Assembly (NCBI GenBank): GCA_028565635.1
Contig: JAOXYB010054723.1
Coordinates: 1-16,783 of the forward strand
Length of the DNA stretch: 16,783 nt
DNA from: Phoronis ovalis
Lineage: Eukaryota > Phoronida > Phoronidae
Direction: 5' to 3'
Positions 9,301-16,783 of this stretch are shown in pieces. The notes beneath the pieces are model-generated. The model ran no database searches and was not told the DNA's origin. It saw only the letters and a list, made by a program, of their open reading frames with translations. Position numbers and translations under genes: made by a program. Position 1 is the first letter of the stretch. Each line of letters opens with the position of its first letter.

Positions 9301-12300
9301 CTACATATTTCACTTGTTACTGGGTGAATATATATCACAATTTGACGTAATGTTCGGCAAATAACCTTGCGAGGCATGCAGTCGAGTATCATTAATTCCT
9401 TCTTGATTGTCATTAACTAATGATATTTCATATCAAATAAAATCAGCAGAAGACTTAGTACCGTTAGTAATGAGCTAGTTCCTATTTTAAATGTCATTAG
9501 TGTTTTGCTTGCGTATCACACTACAGAGGAAACAGTAATCTGTGTGTAGGTACGTAATTAACGTTGCTTAACATTACTGCACAATTACTTTGAAAAACTA
9601 CATGTTTTTTCTTCGAAAACTGTGTACCATTTGGTTATTGGAAGTATAAACCTTTGATAAATATTGGACTGTAAATGAAAACATGACATGGCAAATGTAT
9701 ACAATTTTGGAAAGGTAATAACTTGAAGACTATGAAAAGTTATTTTTCGTATGACACATGATTATGCAATCAGCAAGGGTGCCATATTGCAGATGCTAAA
9801 ATTTTGAAAATTAAGGAGCAATTTGAGCTAAAATTACTGTTTTAGTAGGTTTTGTTAGCCAGTGACTGGACCTAGGAGAAATAACATTTCAAACGGGAGA
9901 TGGGTCGTAAAACAGGGAGTCTTCCTGTCAAACCAGGAGACTTGCATTGGCATCACTGATATCGGGTAAAAATTCACTTTAATCTAAACACAAACTTCAA
10001 ACAATTTTAAGTTCAATACGTATACAAAGCTGAAACTTGGCCAAACTTTACTTCAAGTGAAGATCTCTAAAAATTGTCTCAGATTTTTAAAATTTTGCTT
10101 TATTCAAAAGTTTTGACTCTTCAAAGTTTAACAGCCGCAAAAAATGTCAATTCAAAAAATCTAAGACACTTTATTAGCGATCTCTACTGGAAGTAAATTT
10201 TAACTAAGTTTAAATTTTTATATCTGTAGGAGTTTTGGACTTATAATTTCTTTGAAGTTTGTGTTTTGAAAATGTGAGTTTTCACCCAAATTTGCCTCCT
10301 TGTTTATTACATAATCATTAGAAAGACAACTAAAGTAATTTTTCATAATCCTTATATTAGTACTTTTCTGAAATGTATAATATTTATTTACTACTCTACG
10401 TTTTGAATTAACTACCCAAAATTATCCTCCAATTATAAAGTGGGAATAAGTTACCCGAACATGACTAGCCACCATAAGGTAATCAGCATCTTCAATTTTA
10501 ATTAGATAAGCAAAGTGCATCATGAAGACAGTTAATGTGAGGTTACTGACATTAAATTAAGTAATACTAGTCAACACAGGTGAACTCAGTTTATGTTAGG
10601 TTACTGACATTTAACATGTATAAATGTATCCGTAGATATTAACTTTTCCAGCTCAAATATACCATAGGTAATAAGTATGTATCCTTAAAAAACAAACATT
10701 TTAGGTACAAAAAAAATTAACAAAAGTTATTAAAAGATGCATGGGCTCACAAATATTCGTGATTCTATTTCAGCGGGAATTGATGGAACAGCGACAGAAA
10801 AAGAAACGTAATCAACCGGGTATGGTGATAGCCAATGAACAACCTCGTCCAAGGTCAGGTCGTGGCGCTCGTGAAGAATCACGTCCATTAGTGTCAGGAA
10901 GAGGGAATCGTGCAAATCAAACACAATATCATGCACATGGTGAGAAATTTAAAAGAAGATCTTGGAAACTTTGAATGATCACTTCTATTTTTATTGTCAT
11001 ATTAGAGTGCTTGCAGCTCCAACAATATGCACACACATATCTACACTTTATGCAAATCCTATGTAGAGATTCTGAATGCAGGTCACGAGGAAAAATGATA
11101 ATAGTACATACATGTATCTCAGAAAATCATTTATAAATAGATTAATTCAACCAGGGAAGGCAGTCCCATGTAATGTTCAATATTATGTAGGTAATAGAAA
11201 AATGGAACAAAGATGTTTGTCTACATATAACTAATTTTAATCCTGATAAACAATTAATCAAAAAAATCGATCCTGGCAGTTAATGAAATGAAAACATTAA
11301 AGTAGTGTCCTTACTCTCATCACACATCAAGTTAACCCAGACTCACCAACAAAACTATTTTTTCTTAAGATTGCAACAGTGATTTTTGTTTTAAGTTTCA
11401 CCGTCTATGATTTCTTAATACCACCCAGTTTTTTTGTATAGTTACATTGTCTGTAGTTAGTTTTCTTGTATGCATTGATCTCTTTGTTCCAGCACCCACC
11501 ACATCTTTTAGTCATTTAGAGGGTGTTACACGCCAACCAGATTCTATTAATTGCTTGTCTATCATCTTTAGATTTTGATTCCTTTGACTTTGTAATAATG
11601 GGACTGCTTACCCGTAGTCTGCCAATATATTGCACTCCTGTGGTAAAGGTAAATTATCCCGATTTGGCACGGCCTGGGGACCTATTGTTGGCAGCATATT
11701 GTCTGGAAGATGTCCCATGAATCCTGACTATCCAAAAACAAAATCATTGTGTCCATCTACAATGTAATTAAATGGACTAGAAGTTGCTTTGATGCTGAGT
11801 TTCCATTTCCAATGTAATGAAATAATATATGGCACCATGGTATACCTAACTTAACAGTAAGTTATCTCAGATGTGTATTGTCCCCTGTCACTTGCCGTAT
11901 TTTACAAACTTCATTGACTGTAAGTGCATGCCAAAAAAATAGTTTTTGATTTATTTTTTAAGTAACTGATTAAATACCTTTTTATGAAGAAGCCTCAAAT
12001 ATTTTAAAAGCACTTGGAGTAGTTATTGATCTTCTCATTTGGATAAACGATGGAGTTAGTACAAACTGAAAAAATACTGTAGGGTCATTGAACAGTTTCT
12101 ACATAGTTCACGTATCTGTTGAGATGAGAGAGGATTGCCTAAATATGTACATAGGTATAAGAGATTGTCTGCTTACATGTTAACCAAACGCCATGTTTAA
12201 ATGCATCAATACTTGTTTCGGCAAAATGGCTTAACCATTATACGTCAAGCATGACTTTCGTTTTATGAAAGCAAACGCTCAATAATTTATTGAAGAGACA

Positions 12301-15300
12301 TTTTGTTACGAACTTTGGGATGAAAATGACCATGGAAATAACTTATTAACAGGGAATGGAATAATTGAAATGGTCAATTCCACAAACAAGACCTGGCCTA
12401 AGTACGTACAACCTGGCTCTAGTTATTGGAAGGGAAAACCAAGTGGGGGACACTGTATTTAAACGTGTGCCTGCATATTGTTAGAGCTGCAACAACAGAG
12501 CCTGTATCCATCTCCTCCTTGGCTCCCCCTATGCTTTAATAATGACCTAATAGACTAAAAAGTTAAGTTTCTTATTTTAGCAGTTTCTTTGTGTTAGCTG
12601 GAAGTGCATGAAGCTTCTGGTGCACCTCTCTCTCTGTAAAGGGGTTGAAAAAAAATACCATTTTCCTAACATTTCTGTTAAAACATATCAAGAAAAAAAA
12701 ATTAATCAGCAGCTAGCCCTGGATATAAATAGAACCATTGTTTTGGTATTGCTGTAATGTTAAGTTTGTTACCTTACTTATTTAATAAACAAAGGATTAC
12801 TGAGGGAGGATTGCTGTGATATATACACTCCCATTAACTATTTATATGCAGAGTTCATGAATTTAAGATGTATCAAAGTAGAAATCCCTTGCAGAAATGT
12901 CACTGGATTAAGGGTAATGTTTTGTGGATTGTGTGTTGCAGCTAAACTTCTGTGTCTCGGCATGTGAACAATCAACTTTTTTACCGGGCATGTTTTTGAA
13001 TGGAATATCTTCCTTGGTTTCCTTATACAGGTTCCTCAAAAGATTGTGACTCTTCAATACTGTTATCCATTTGCATACAAATAACAACTCATTGTAATAC
13101 TACATGTATAATGACACATTCATCTGTAACAATGTTACCAAATGTTCTGTGAATAGATAATATTTCTATTTTACAGCCTATGATGGGCCACAGTCCTATG
13201 AACTGAATAATACAGATAATTCCACTACCAAAGTTCAAGTTTTACAAGTAACGCCAGACTCCAGTCGAGACTTCTCAGATAGTGATGACGATGATATTCC
13301 TACAATAACACCAAACACTGGTATGAATTTACTCTGATTAAGTAATAATGCCTCTTGCTAAAACATGTCTTCACAGTCATGAAAATCTCTACATCATGCA
13401 ACTGCTTATTGTATTGACTTTCTATATTGTCCATTCACTGATTAATAATATTATATTTTATAGTTCATGTCATGGTTGTCTGCTTCATAAGCTTACACAT
13501 AGCATGTTACATTGCAAAGTGTCATTCCTTTGTGAAAGGGAAACTTTACATTCTGTACATGCAGTAGTGCAATAATTTTTTAATGCATAATGTACGTAGA
13601 AACACTTTATATGGATTTTTTATGGACTGAGTTAGGGTTAGGTTTCTGCTTAAAATAAAAAATAATTTCAGTTGTACGTCTTCGTATTGACGTCTTTGCA
13701 ATGTATTGTATATTACTGCTGTAAGTAACAAGTTGCAGAACTAGTACTAATTGCTGTAATATTGTATGTATAATTAAAATAGAATCATTCATATTAGATA
13801 ACATACCTAAATAAAGAGATTATATCGCCCTATATAATTTTGCAATTAAGTGCATACGCTTCCCATGAAGCTACTTATCGATCAGGTCTCACTAGACTAC
13901 TTGTTTTTTAATAATAAAATGTATTTTAACTGTTCATGTGGGAATTAATGGGATTACTGCCTTAATAATGTTTTTATTGGTGATTAGTTCTTAATATTGC
14001 TATACATACTTTCACAGCTGAATGAATTGCTGTACATGATTTCATAATTAAATTGTTGGTTTTAGTAGTTGCTTATTGTAGAATATTTAACCGAGCGAGG
14101 TGAAGGGCCTACTGCTCGGGGATTTCCCGTGTGGGAAGAAAATAGTGACACATCTCAGTCAGCGGTGGTAGGAGGTAAAGGCAGTATAATGCAGTACATC
14201 ATATTTTACAAATAGACATGTCATGCATATTATAAATAAAGGAATATTTTTGATGGTATTAGTAATATGTGTTCGATTTGAATAATTATGTATTCAGTCA
14301 TCCAAATGTATAGCTGTTTTGTCTAGTGTAACCTAGTGTATCCTTGACTTTATGAAGGGTAGATGTAGATGTAGATCCAACTCAGAACTGTAATGTACAA
14401 AAAGCTAGATGCCTCTATGAAGTTTTTCACTAAAATAATCACATATGTTTATTTTTTAATATGAATTGTGGTAAACTTGTGGTTAATAAATTCATGCCAA
14501 GAGTTGGCTATAAAGTAAGCTTTATCTCTGCCCACAGCAGCCAAGGTTATAACATTTTCTGTGCATATTCTTATTTTAATTCTTTAAAACTGTTACCATC
14601 ATGTGCATATTTTAGATGTGCCAGGTTCCAATACTTATAGTGAACATAAACAAACATTAGCACAACATTGTGAAGTTTCTCCAAACGAAAATGACAACTC
14701 TTGTATCAGGCCGGCCGGAGATGGTTCGGCGGTTATAGATCGTGAGAGCTTTTCTCAAAATAAAATTTAAATAATAATCCTCAATATACAGTGTTATTAC
14801 AGGTAGAAATGTAGATTTTGTATGATCTAATGCTTTATAGGCATACAGAGATTAAAAAGAAAAAAGATATAAAAAAAGAAGTTACATTAGCTTGTCCTGA
14901 TTACTTTGCAGTATGAAATTCGCATTAAATAAATCTTATATATTTTTCTGTACACACCTGCATGATTGAAGGTTGTGTTTTTAAATGCTTGCTGATTTGT
15001 ACTAGTTATTAACTTGTTGACATTTACTTGATATTTTATAGAACCAGATAAAAAAGCACATAAACGTGGTGGCGGTCAGAAGCCACAACTGGTGGATGAA
15101 GAAGAAGATGAAGAATCTACACCAATCGGTCGCAGAGCTCCGCCTGTATATGAGCAAGTACGCCGTAGTCCTATGAATATACCCCCTGAGTCCAGTAGAC
15201 AGCATGTAAGTCGTAATAAACGACATGATCGTGATCGTGACCTTGATCTTGATCATTTTGATAGGCAAAATGTAAGTCTTGTGTGAACAAACTGTTTTGA

Positions 15301-16485
15301 TGCAGTATGCCAGATATGGTGTGGAATCGCTAGCATTCTAATCAGTTTGTCTTCTGTCTAGTGTTTCTGACAAGAAATATAATGCAAAGCTATTTAGAAA
15401 ATGTATTCAGTCACTCGATAAGAAAGCATGTACTAGAGTTCTATTCAACAAGCATCCAAGCAGGGAGGAAATCAGTGTCTGAATACACTTTGCTAAGTAT
15501 TTGGCTTTCAGCTGGGGATGGGTTACGTATAATATTGCTATTGGCTACAGCTTCATAGACTTACATCTGTCTCTAACAATATTGTTTAGCTTTGTTTCAC
15601 CATATTGCTTTAACAATTAATAATATTTAACTTACTGTGCTGTGAACGTTAATGACCAAACAAAGGAGAAAGGCTTTTAGGTTCAAATGTCCGAAATGAA
15701 AAAAGTGCAAAGAGAGTTATAGTCTCCACAAGACTCTGGCTAGGCATATTTGAGTTTATTTATTTACATGTCATTATACTTGGTAAACGTTCTTTGTACA
15801 GTAAGCATGACTGCTTCTTATACTCTGTTGGAATATATTAGTATGCACTCAACTTACTCTGAAAGCCATGTATAGTAAATGCACTAGTTCTCGACAATGT
15901 AGCATTCATAATTATAGGTACAATATAGTACAATAGAACACAAAATAATGTGATATTGAAAAAATATTGTTAAGGTGTTCTTATTTATGGTTCCTGATTC
16001 CCAGGAAAGTTTATTATTTAGGTAATAAATAGTGTGAATAATGCTATGTACCATGCAATAAAATTCTTCTTAAAACAGGCATGAACATGTTTTTAAAGTG
16101 ACTAGATCCATTATGTATATTTTAACAGAATCATTTTCAACATTGTAAAAGAATACATTTAATCTAAAGTAATTTAAGTATGTGATAAAAGAATAACTTC
16201 AGTATTATCAGGAAATTTGCCTGAAATACCAATATTTGGGGAAGAATCTGCATGATACATAATGCTTTATGCAAAATTGTTCTTCTCCAGGATTTGTCTG
16301 GTATGGGAGACACAGCATCTGGTGAAGACTCTTTAGATCCCACAGAAAATTTAGAGGATTTTGTTATGAGACCTGCTCCCCAAGGTGTCACCATAAAGTG
16401 CCGTATAACCCGTGACAAGAAAGGTGTCGATAGAGGTGTTTATCCTACATACTTCTTACATATGGAGCGTGATGACGGAAGAAAG
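6361..16485 (+). CDS. TUB: Tubby/TULP family protein (TUB/TULP1-3 type), 5' eight exons, 3' end beyond window
   Basis: Eight exons join into one open frame of 353 codons: 6361-6398, 9203-9269, 10774-10939, 13177-13320, 14082-14174, 14616-14741, 15042-15271, 16291-16485. All introns are GT..AG and phases match at each junction. Seen: an N-terminal basic helix at residues 27-47 followed by PGMVIAN, an acidic low-complexity linker (about 60-305), and the start of the Tubby domain from about residue 308. Known for the family: the Tubby beta-barrel binds PI(4,5)P2 at the plasma membrane, and the N-terminal helix of TULP3 binds IFT-A, so the protein delivers GPCRs and other membrane cargo to cilia. 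Most of the domain, including the lipid-binding basic cluster, lies past the right edge. Invertebrates usually have one TUB/TULP1-3 gene, so exact paralogy to TUB, TULP1 or TULP3 cannot be set. TULP4 is unlikely because it has WD40 and SOCS regions. Family assignment is very sure; exon usage is less so. Confidence 0.95.
6675..6701. repeat. 9 bp tandem repeat, three copies
   Basis: TAGTCACTG occurs three times in a row and is followed by a partial TAG. It is a small microsatellite-like expansion in intron 1. Confidence 0.9.
7086..7290. repeat. Degenerate array of about 33-40 bp units built on ACCCATTTTTAGGGATTT
   Basis: Recurring blocks are AACCATTTTTAGGAATTTTT at 7087, ACACATTTTCAGGGATTTTG near 7177, GTCATTTTTTGGGGCATTTC near 7209, GACCCATTTTTAGGGATTTA at 7239 and a truncated TACCCATTTGGGC near 7274. 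Each is followed by a run like CAGTGAAAAA. Divergence is high. The array is flanked by TATATAGCTC (about 7062) and ATCTAGCTCTCC (about 7289). It lies in intron 1 with no coding potential. Confidence 0.65.
7663..8075 (+). repeat. Dispersed repeat, copy 2, with internal sub-repeats
   Basis: The part to 7860 is collinear with copy 1. It contains tandem sub-repeats of about 30 bp, with AAATATACCAAAAATTCCAA twice and a third diverged AAATATACCAG. After about 110 bp of other sequence, the motif returns at 7978-8035 (CTGAAATATACCACAGG and CCCCGAAATATACCAAG), and GGTATCCCAAGCCAGCGGCA follows. It lies in intron 1. A reverse-strand open frame across 7623-7856 is a by-product of the repeat. Confidence 0.75.
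9203..9269 (+). CDS. TUB: Tubby-like exon 2: acidic run and start of the N-terminal helix, residues 13-35
   Basis: The acceptor TTCTGTTTTGCAG ends at 9202 and the donor is CAG|GTATGA at 9270. After VP the exon encodes five consecutive Asp from a GAT repeat, then APSQTS and LREQKMKKQ. The last stretch aligns with the LRQQKL..QR start of the N-terminal helix of vertebrate TUB/TULP3. The 67 nt bring the total to 105 nt, so the exon ends in phase 0. Confidence 0.93.
9964..10287. repeat. Long imperfect inverted repeat (fold-back or MITE-like), arms about 125-134 bp
   Basis: The left arm (about 9964-10088) and the reverse complement of the right arm (about 10154-10287) align along their whole length with small indels. 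Anchors in order: GGGTAAAAATTCAC against GGGTGAAAACTCAC, the shared core AACACAAACTTCAAA, TTTACTTCAAGTGAAGATCTCTAA against TTTACTTCCAGTAGAGATCGCTAA, and TTGTCTCAGATTTTT against GTGTCTTAGATTTTT. About 65 bp separate the arms. It contains no coding potential and lies inside intron 2, about 490 bp upstream of exon 3. A palindromic non-autonomous transposon is the likeliest origin, though the outer ends and target duplication are not clear. Confidence 0.82.
10531..10614 (+). repeat. Pair of short direct repeats about 58 bp apart
   Basis: GTTAATGTGAGGTTACTGAC followed by ATTAAA (10531-10556) recurs as GTTTATGTTAGGTTACTGAC followed by ATTTAA (10589-10614), with three mismatches. It lies in intron 2 about 160 bp before exon 3. 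Function unknown; probably a local duplication. Confidence 0.7.
10774..10939 (+). CDS. TUB: Tubby-like exon 3: basic helix and Arg-rich segment, residues 36-90
   Basis: The acceptor CTATTTCAG ends at 10773 and the donor is ATG|GTGAGA at 10940. The exon opens [21 protein letters not shown], which closely follows the vertebrate pattern LLEQKQKKKR.EP.MVQAN. In TULP3 this conserved helix is the IFT-A binding site, and its KKKR cluster could also act as a nuclear localisation signal. [18 protein letters not shown] stretch follows, matching the RPRSRRAR..EE..PLVE region of human TUB, then a Gln/Asn/His tail. It ends in phase 1 (166 nt). Together with exon 2 it is the strongest N-terminal evidence for the family. 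Confidence 0.95.
10940..13176 (+). other. Intron 3 (2237 bp)
   Basis: GTGAGA donor to ATTTTACAG acceptor, phase 1. A possible 30 nt microexon lies at 11493-11522, in a patch (about 11490-11740) that is less AT-rich than the rest. Otherwise no gene or clear repeat is seen. Confidence 0.85.
13177..13320 (+). CDS. TUB: Tubby-like exon 4: acidic linker, residues 91-138
   Basis: The acceptor TTCTATTTTACAG ends at 13176 and the donor is CTG|GTATGA at 13321. Length is 144 nt, phase 1 to 1. It encodes a Ser/Thr/Asn-rich stretch with [13 protein letters not shown], then the acidic patch [12 protein letters not shown]. Human TUB has a similar VQILTV segment in its linker, and the Ser-Asp cluster resembles casein kinase 2 sites. 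No folded domain is expected. As a symmetric exon it could be skipped without a frameshift. Confidence 0.88.
13321..14081 (+). other. Intron 4 (761 bp)
   Basis: GTATGA donor to TTATTGTAG acceptor, phase 1. AT-rich, nothing recognised beyond a chance GTTAGGGTTAGG at about 13630. Confidence 0.75.
14082..14174 (+). CDS. TUB: Tubby-like exon 5: linker, residues 139-169, possibly alternative
   Basis: The acceptor GCTTATTGTAG ends at 14081 and the donor is GAG|GTAAAG at 14175. Length is 93 nt, phase 1 to 1, with no stop when joined to exon 4. It encodes [18 protein letters not shown] then [15 protein letters not shown] and CpG content are visibly higher than in the flanking introns, as in the other exons. 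I do not recognise this segment in other TUB proteins. The polypyrimidine tract is weaker than at exons 1, 2 and 8, so it may be a cassette exon. Confidence 0.75.
14175..14615 (+). other. Intron 5 (441 bp)
   Basis: GTAAAG donor to ATATTTTAG acceptor, phase 1. It contains a three-copy TAGATG-like run near 14361-14378 and nothing else of note. Confidence 0.75.
14616..14741 (+). CDS. TUB: Tubby-like exon 6: linker, residues 170-211
   Basis: The acceptor GTGCATATTTTAG ends at 14615 and the donor is ATC|GTGAGA at 14742. Length is 126 nt, phase 1 to 1. It encodes a polar low-complexity stretch, [17 protein letters not shown], then a Cys/Glu/Asn-rich part and [11 protein letters not shown]. No recognised domain. 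The frame is open only in the phase set by the neighbouring exons, which supports it, but the acceptor is modest and exon skipping is possible. Confidence 0.78.
14742..15041 (+). other. Intron 6 (300 bp)
   Basis: GTGAGA donor to ATTTTATAG acceptor, phase 1. It is the shortest complete intron in the window. No other feature. Confidence 0.78.
15042..15271 (+). CDS. TUB: Tubby-like exon 7: charged linker, residues 212-288, with tandem in-frame donors
   Basis: The acceptor TGATATTTTATAG ends at 15041. The exon encodes a basic start ([15 protein letters not shown]), an acidic patch [12 protein letters not shown] comparable to the DEDEEDEEE run of human TUB, a Pro/Arg stretch with [18 protein letters not shown], and a tail of alternating Asp and Arg or Leu. 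The full exon ends AAT|GTAAGT at 15272 in phase 0. A second equally good donor, CAT|GTAAGT at 15206, would end the exon 66 nt (22 codons) earlier in the same phase. I annotate the longer form, but either may be used. Confidence 0.88.
15206..15271 (+). other. Alternative 5' splice-site segment of exon 7 (22 codons)
   Basis: Two identical GTAAGT donors, at 15206 and 15272, follow CAT and AAT. The 66 nt between them carry no stop and keep phase 0, so both transcripts would join exon 8 correctly. The optional peptide is [17 protein letters not shown] plus five residues. This is deduced from splice consensus only. Confidence 0.6.
15227..15256 (+). repeat. Hexanucleotide coding repeat in exon 7
   Basis: Five hexamers of the form GAtcNt (GATCGT twice, then GACCTT, GATCTT, GATCAT) encode [10 protein letters not shown]. 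The repeat lies wholly within the 66 nt that the upstream alternative donor would remove. Confidence 0.85.
15272..16290 (+). other. Intron 7 (1019 bp)
   Basis: GTAAGT donor to TTCTCCAG acceptor, phase 0, or 1085 bp if the donor at 15206 is used. A 65-codon open frame at 15361-15558 has no recognisable content or good splice borders. Nothing else is seen. Confidence 0.85.
16291..16485 (+). CDS. TUB: Tubby-like exon 8: start of the Tubby C-terminal domain, residues 289-353
   Basis: The acceptor GTTCTTCTCCAG ends at 16290 and the donor is AAG|GTACGA at 16486. Length is 195 nt, phase 0 to 0. After an acidic lead ([18 protein letters not shown]) it encodes [26 protein letters not shown], and RG.YPTYFLH with ERDDGRK. 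These match the first strands of the Tubby domain almost residue for residue (family: [44 protein letters not shown]). About 200 more residues of the domain are expected in exons to the right of the window. Confidence 0.98.
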
Positions 16486-16783
16486 GTACGAAATGAGTCT
16501 TCTTGGGTTTAATCACTATTTTTGTTTCTCCTTTATTTAACTGCATATTTTCAACCAGCATTGTATAATCCTTCTGTACCTCTTATGATGTATAATCCTT
16601 CTGTACCTCTTATGATGTATAATCCTTCTATACCTCTTATGATGTATAATCCTTCTATACCTCTTATGATGTATAATCCTTCTATACCTCTTATGAGAAA
16701 GCTGTATAAAATTCCTGTCCAAAGTTTAAGGAGCATTTTTACAAAAAAGTAGTTTAGTAAGAACTATTAAATTGCCTTGATTG
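16486..16783 (+). other. Intron 8, truncated by the window end
   Basis: It starts with GTACGA after AAG and contains the 27 bp minisatellite. The next exon, expected to begin with the V(F/L)LLAGRKRKK-like part of the Tubby domain, is not in the window. Confidence 0.88.
16562..16696. repeat. 27 bp minisatellite, five copies
   Basis: There are five head-to-tail copies of a 27 bp unit beginning TGTATAATCCTTCT and ending CCTCTTATGA. Units start at 16562, 16589, 16616, 16643 and 16670. Units 1-2 carry G and units 3-5 carry A at the same site (CTGTACC against CTATACC), and otherwise they are nearly identical, so expansion is recent. The array lies in the intron that follows exon 8, about 75 bp past the donor. 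Because 27 is a multiple of three, frames through it stay open on both strands. That is a by-product and not evidence of coding. Confidence 0.97.

Larger units (their letters stand above)
9270..10773 (+). other. Intron 2 (1504 bp)
   Basis: GTATGA donor to CTATTTCAG acceptor, phase 0. It holds the long inverted repeat and the 10531/10589 direct repeats. A short hairpin, ACAGG..CCTGT, lies at about 9912-9928, just outside the inverted repeat. Confidence 0.88.

Noticed and set aside
11523-11720. 65-codon open frame in intron 3 as a gene
   Set aside because: No family resemblance, no splice borders in the gene's phase and no start context. It lies in a less AT-rich patch, which by itself lengthens open frames.
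13630-13641. GTTAGGGTTAGG, telomere-like
   Set aside because: Fewer than two full units, with no array around it. Chance occurrence or trivial.
15361-15558. 65-codon open frame in intron 7 as an extra exon
   Set aside because: No recognisable motif and no good acceptor/donor pair in phase 0, and exons 7 and 8 already join cleanly.
16522-16752. Open frame of 76 codons with a nine-residue repeat (MYNPSVPL-like)
   Set aside because: It is the translation of the 27 bp minisatellite inside the intron after exon 8. A unit divisible by three keeps frames open on both strands, and the peptide has no family resemblance.

Overview
This is an AT-rich eukaryotic window. Nearly all of the supported coding sequence belongs to one gene on the + strand, the 5' part of a Tubby/TULP-family gene (TUB/TULP1-3 type). 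Eight coding exons lie at 6361-6398, 9203-9269, 10774-10939, 13177-13320, 14082-14174, 14616-14741, 15042-15271 and 16291-16485. They are bounded by GT..AG introns, keep one open frame when joined, and add up to 1059 nt (353 codons). The window ends after about the first 46 residues of the C-terminal Tubby domain, so most of that domain lies beyond the right edge. The small exons, long AT-rich introns and decayed repeats point to an invertebrate animal. A bivalve or other mollusc is my best guess, based on the character of the repeats and not on a database match.

Layout. Positions 1-6331 are non-coding: upstream sequence or a long 5' UTR intron. A weak candidate non-coding exon in a locally CpG-richer patch ends at 298. 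A degenerate array of about 30 bp units lies at 2410-2692. A decayed Tc1/mariner-type transposon lies at 4199-5138, with imperfect 18 bp terminal inverted repeats and a transposase relic that has lost its central catalytic part. At 6332 an acceptor opens the start-codon exon. Introns 1-3 are long (2.8, 1.5 and 2.2 kb) and hold most of the repeats: a degenerate array of about 33 bp units (7086-7290), the second copy of a dispersed repeat (5588-5770 and 7663-7860, with related sequence to about 8075), and a long imperfect inverted repeat with arms of about 125-134 bp (9964-10287). Introns 4-7 are short. The last, incomplete intron contains a five-copy 27 bp minisatellite (16562-16696).

How the protein is built. 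Exons 2-3 encode the conserved N-terminal basic helix of TUB/TULP3 ([19 protein letters not shown], then PGMVIAN), the region known in TULP3 to bind the IFT-A complex. Exons 4-7 encode a low-complexity, acidic, probably disordered linker. Exon 8 opens the Tubby domain ([34 protein letters not shown]). Exons 4, 5 and 6 are all phase 1-1 and multiples of three. Exon 7 carries two consensus GTAAGT donors 66 nt apart in the same phase. The linker therefore looks built for in-frame splice variation, while the IFT-A-binding and Tubby modules stay constant. No prokaryotic gene, tRNA, rRNA or CRISPR array is visible, and I see no evidence for an undescribed multi-gene system. The most notable signals are the splice architecture of the linker and the repeats in the introns.
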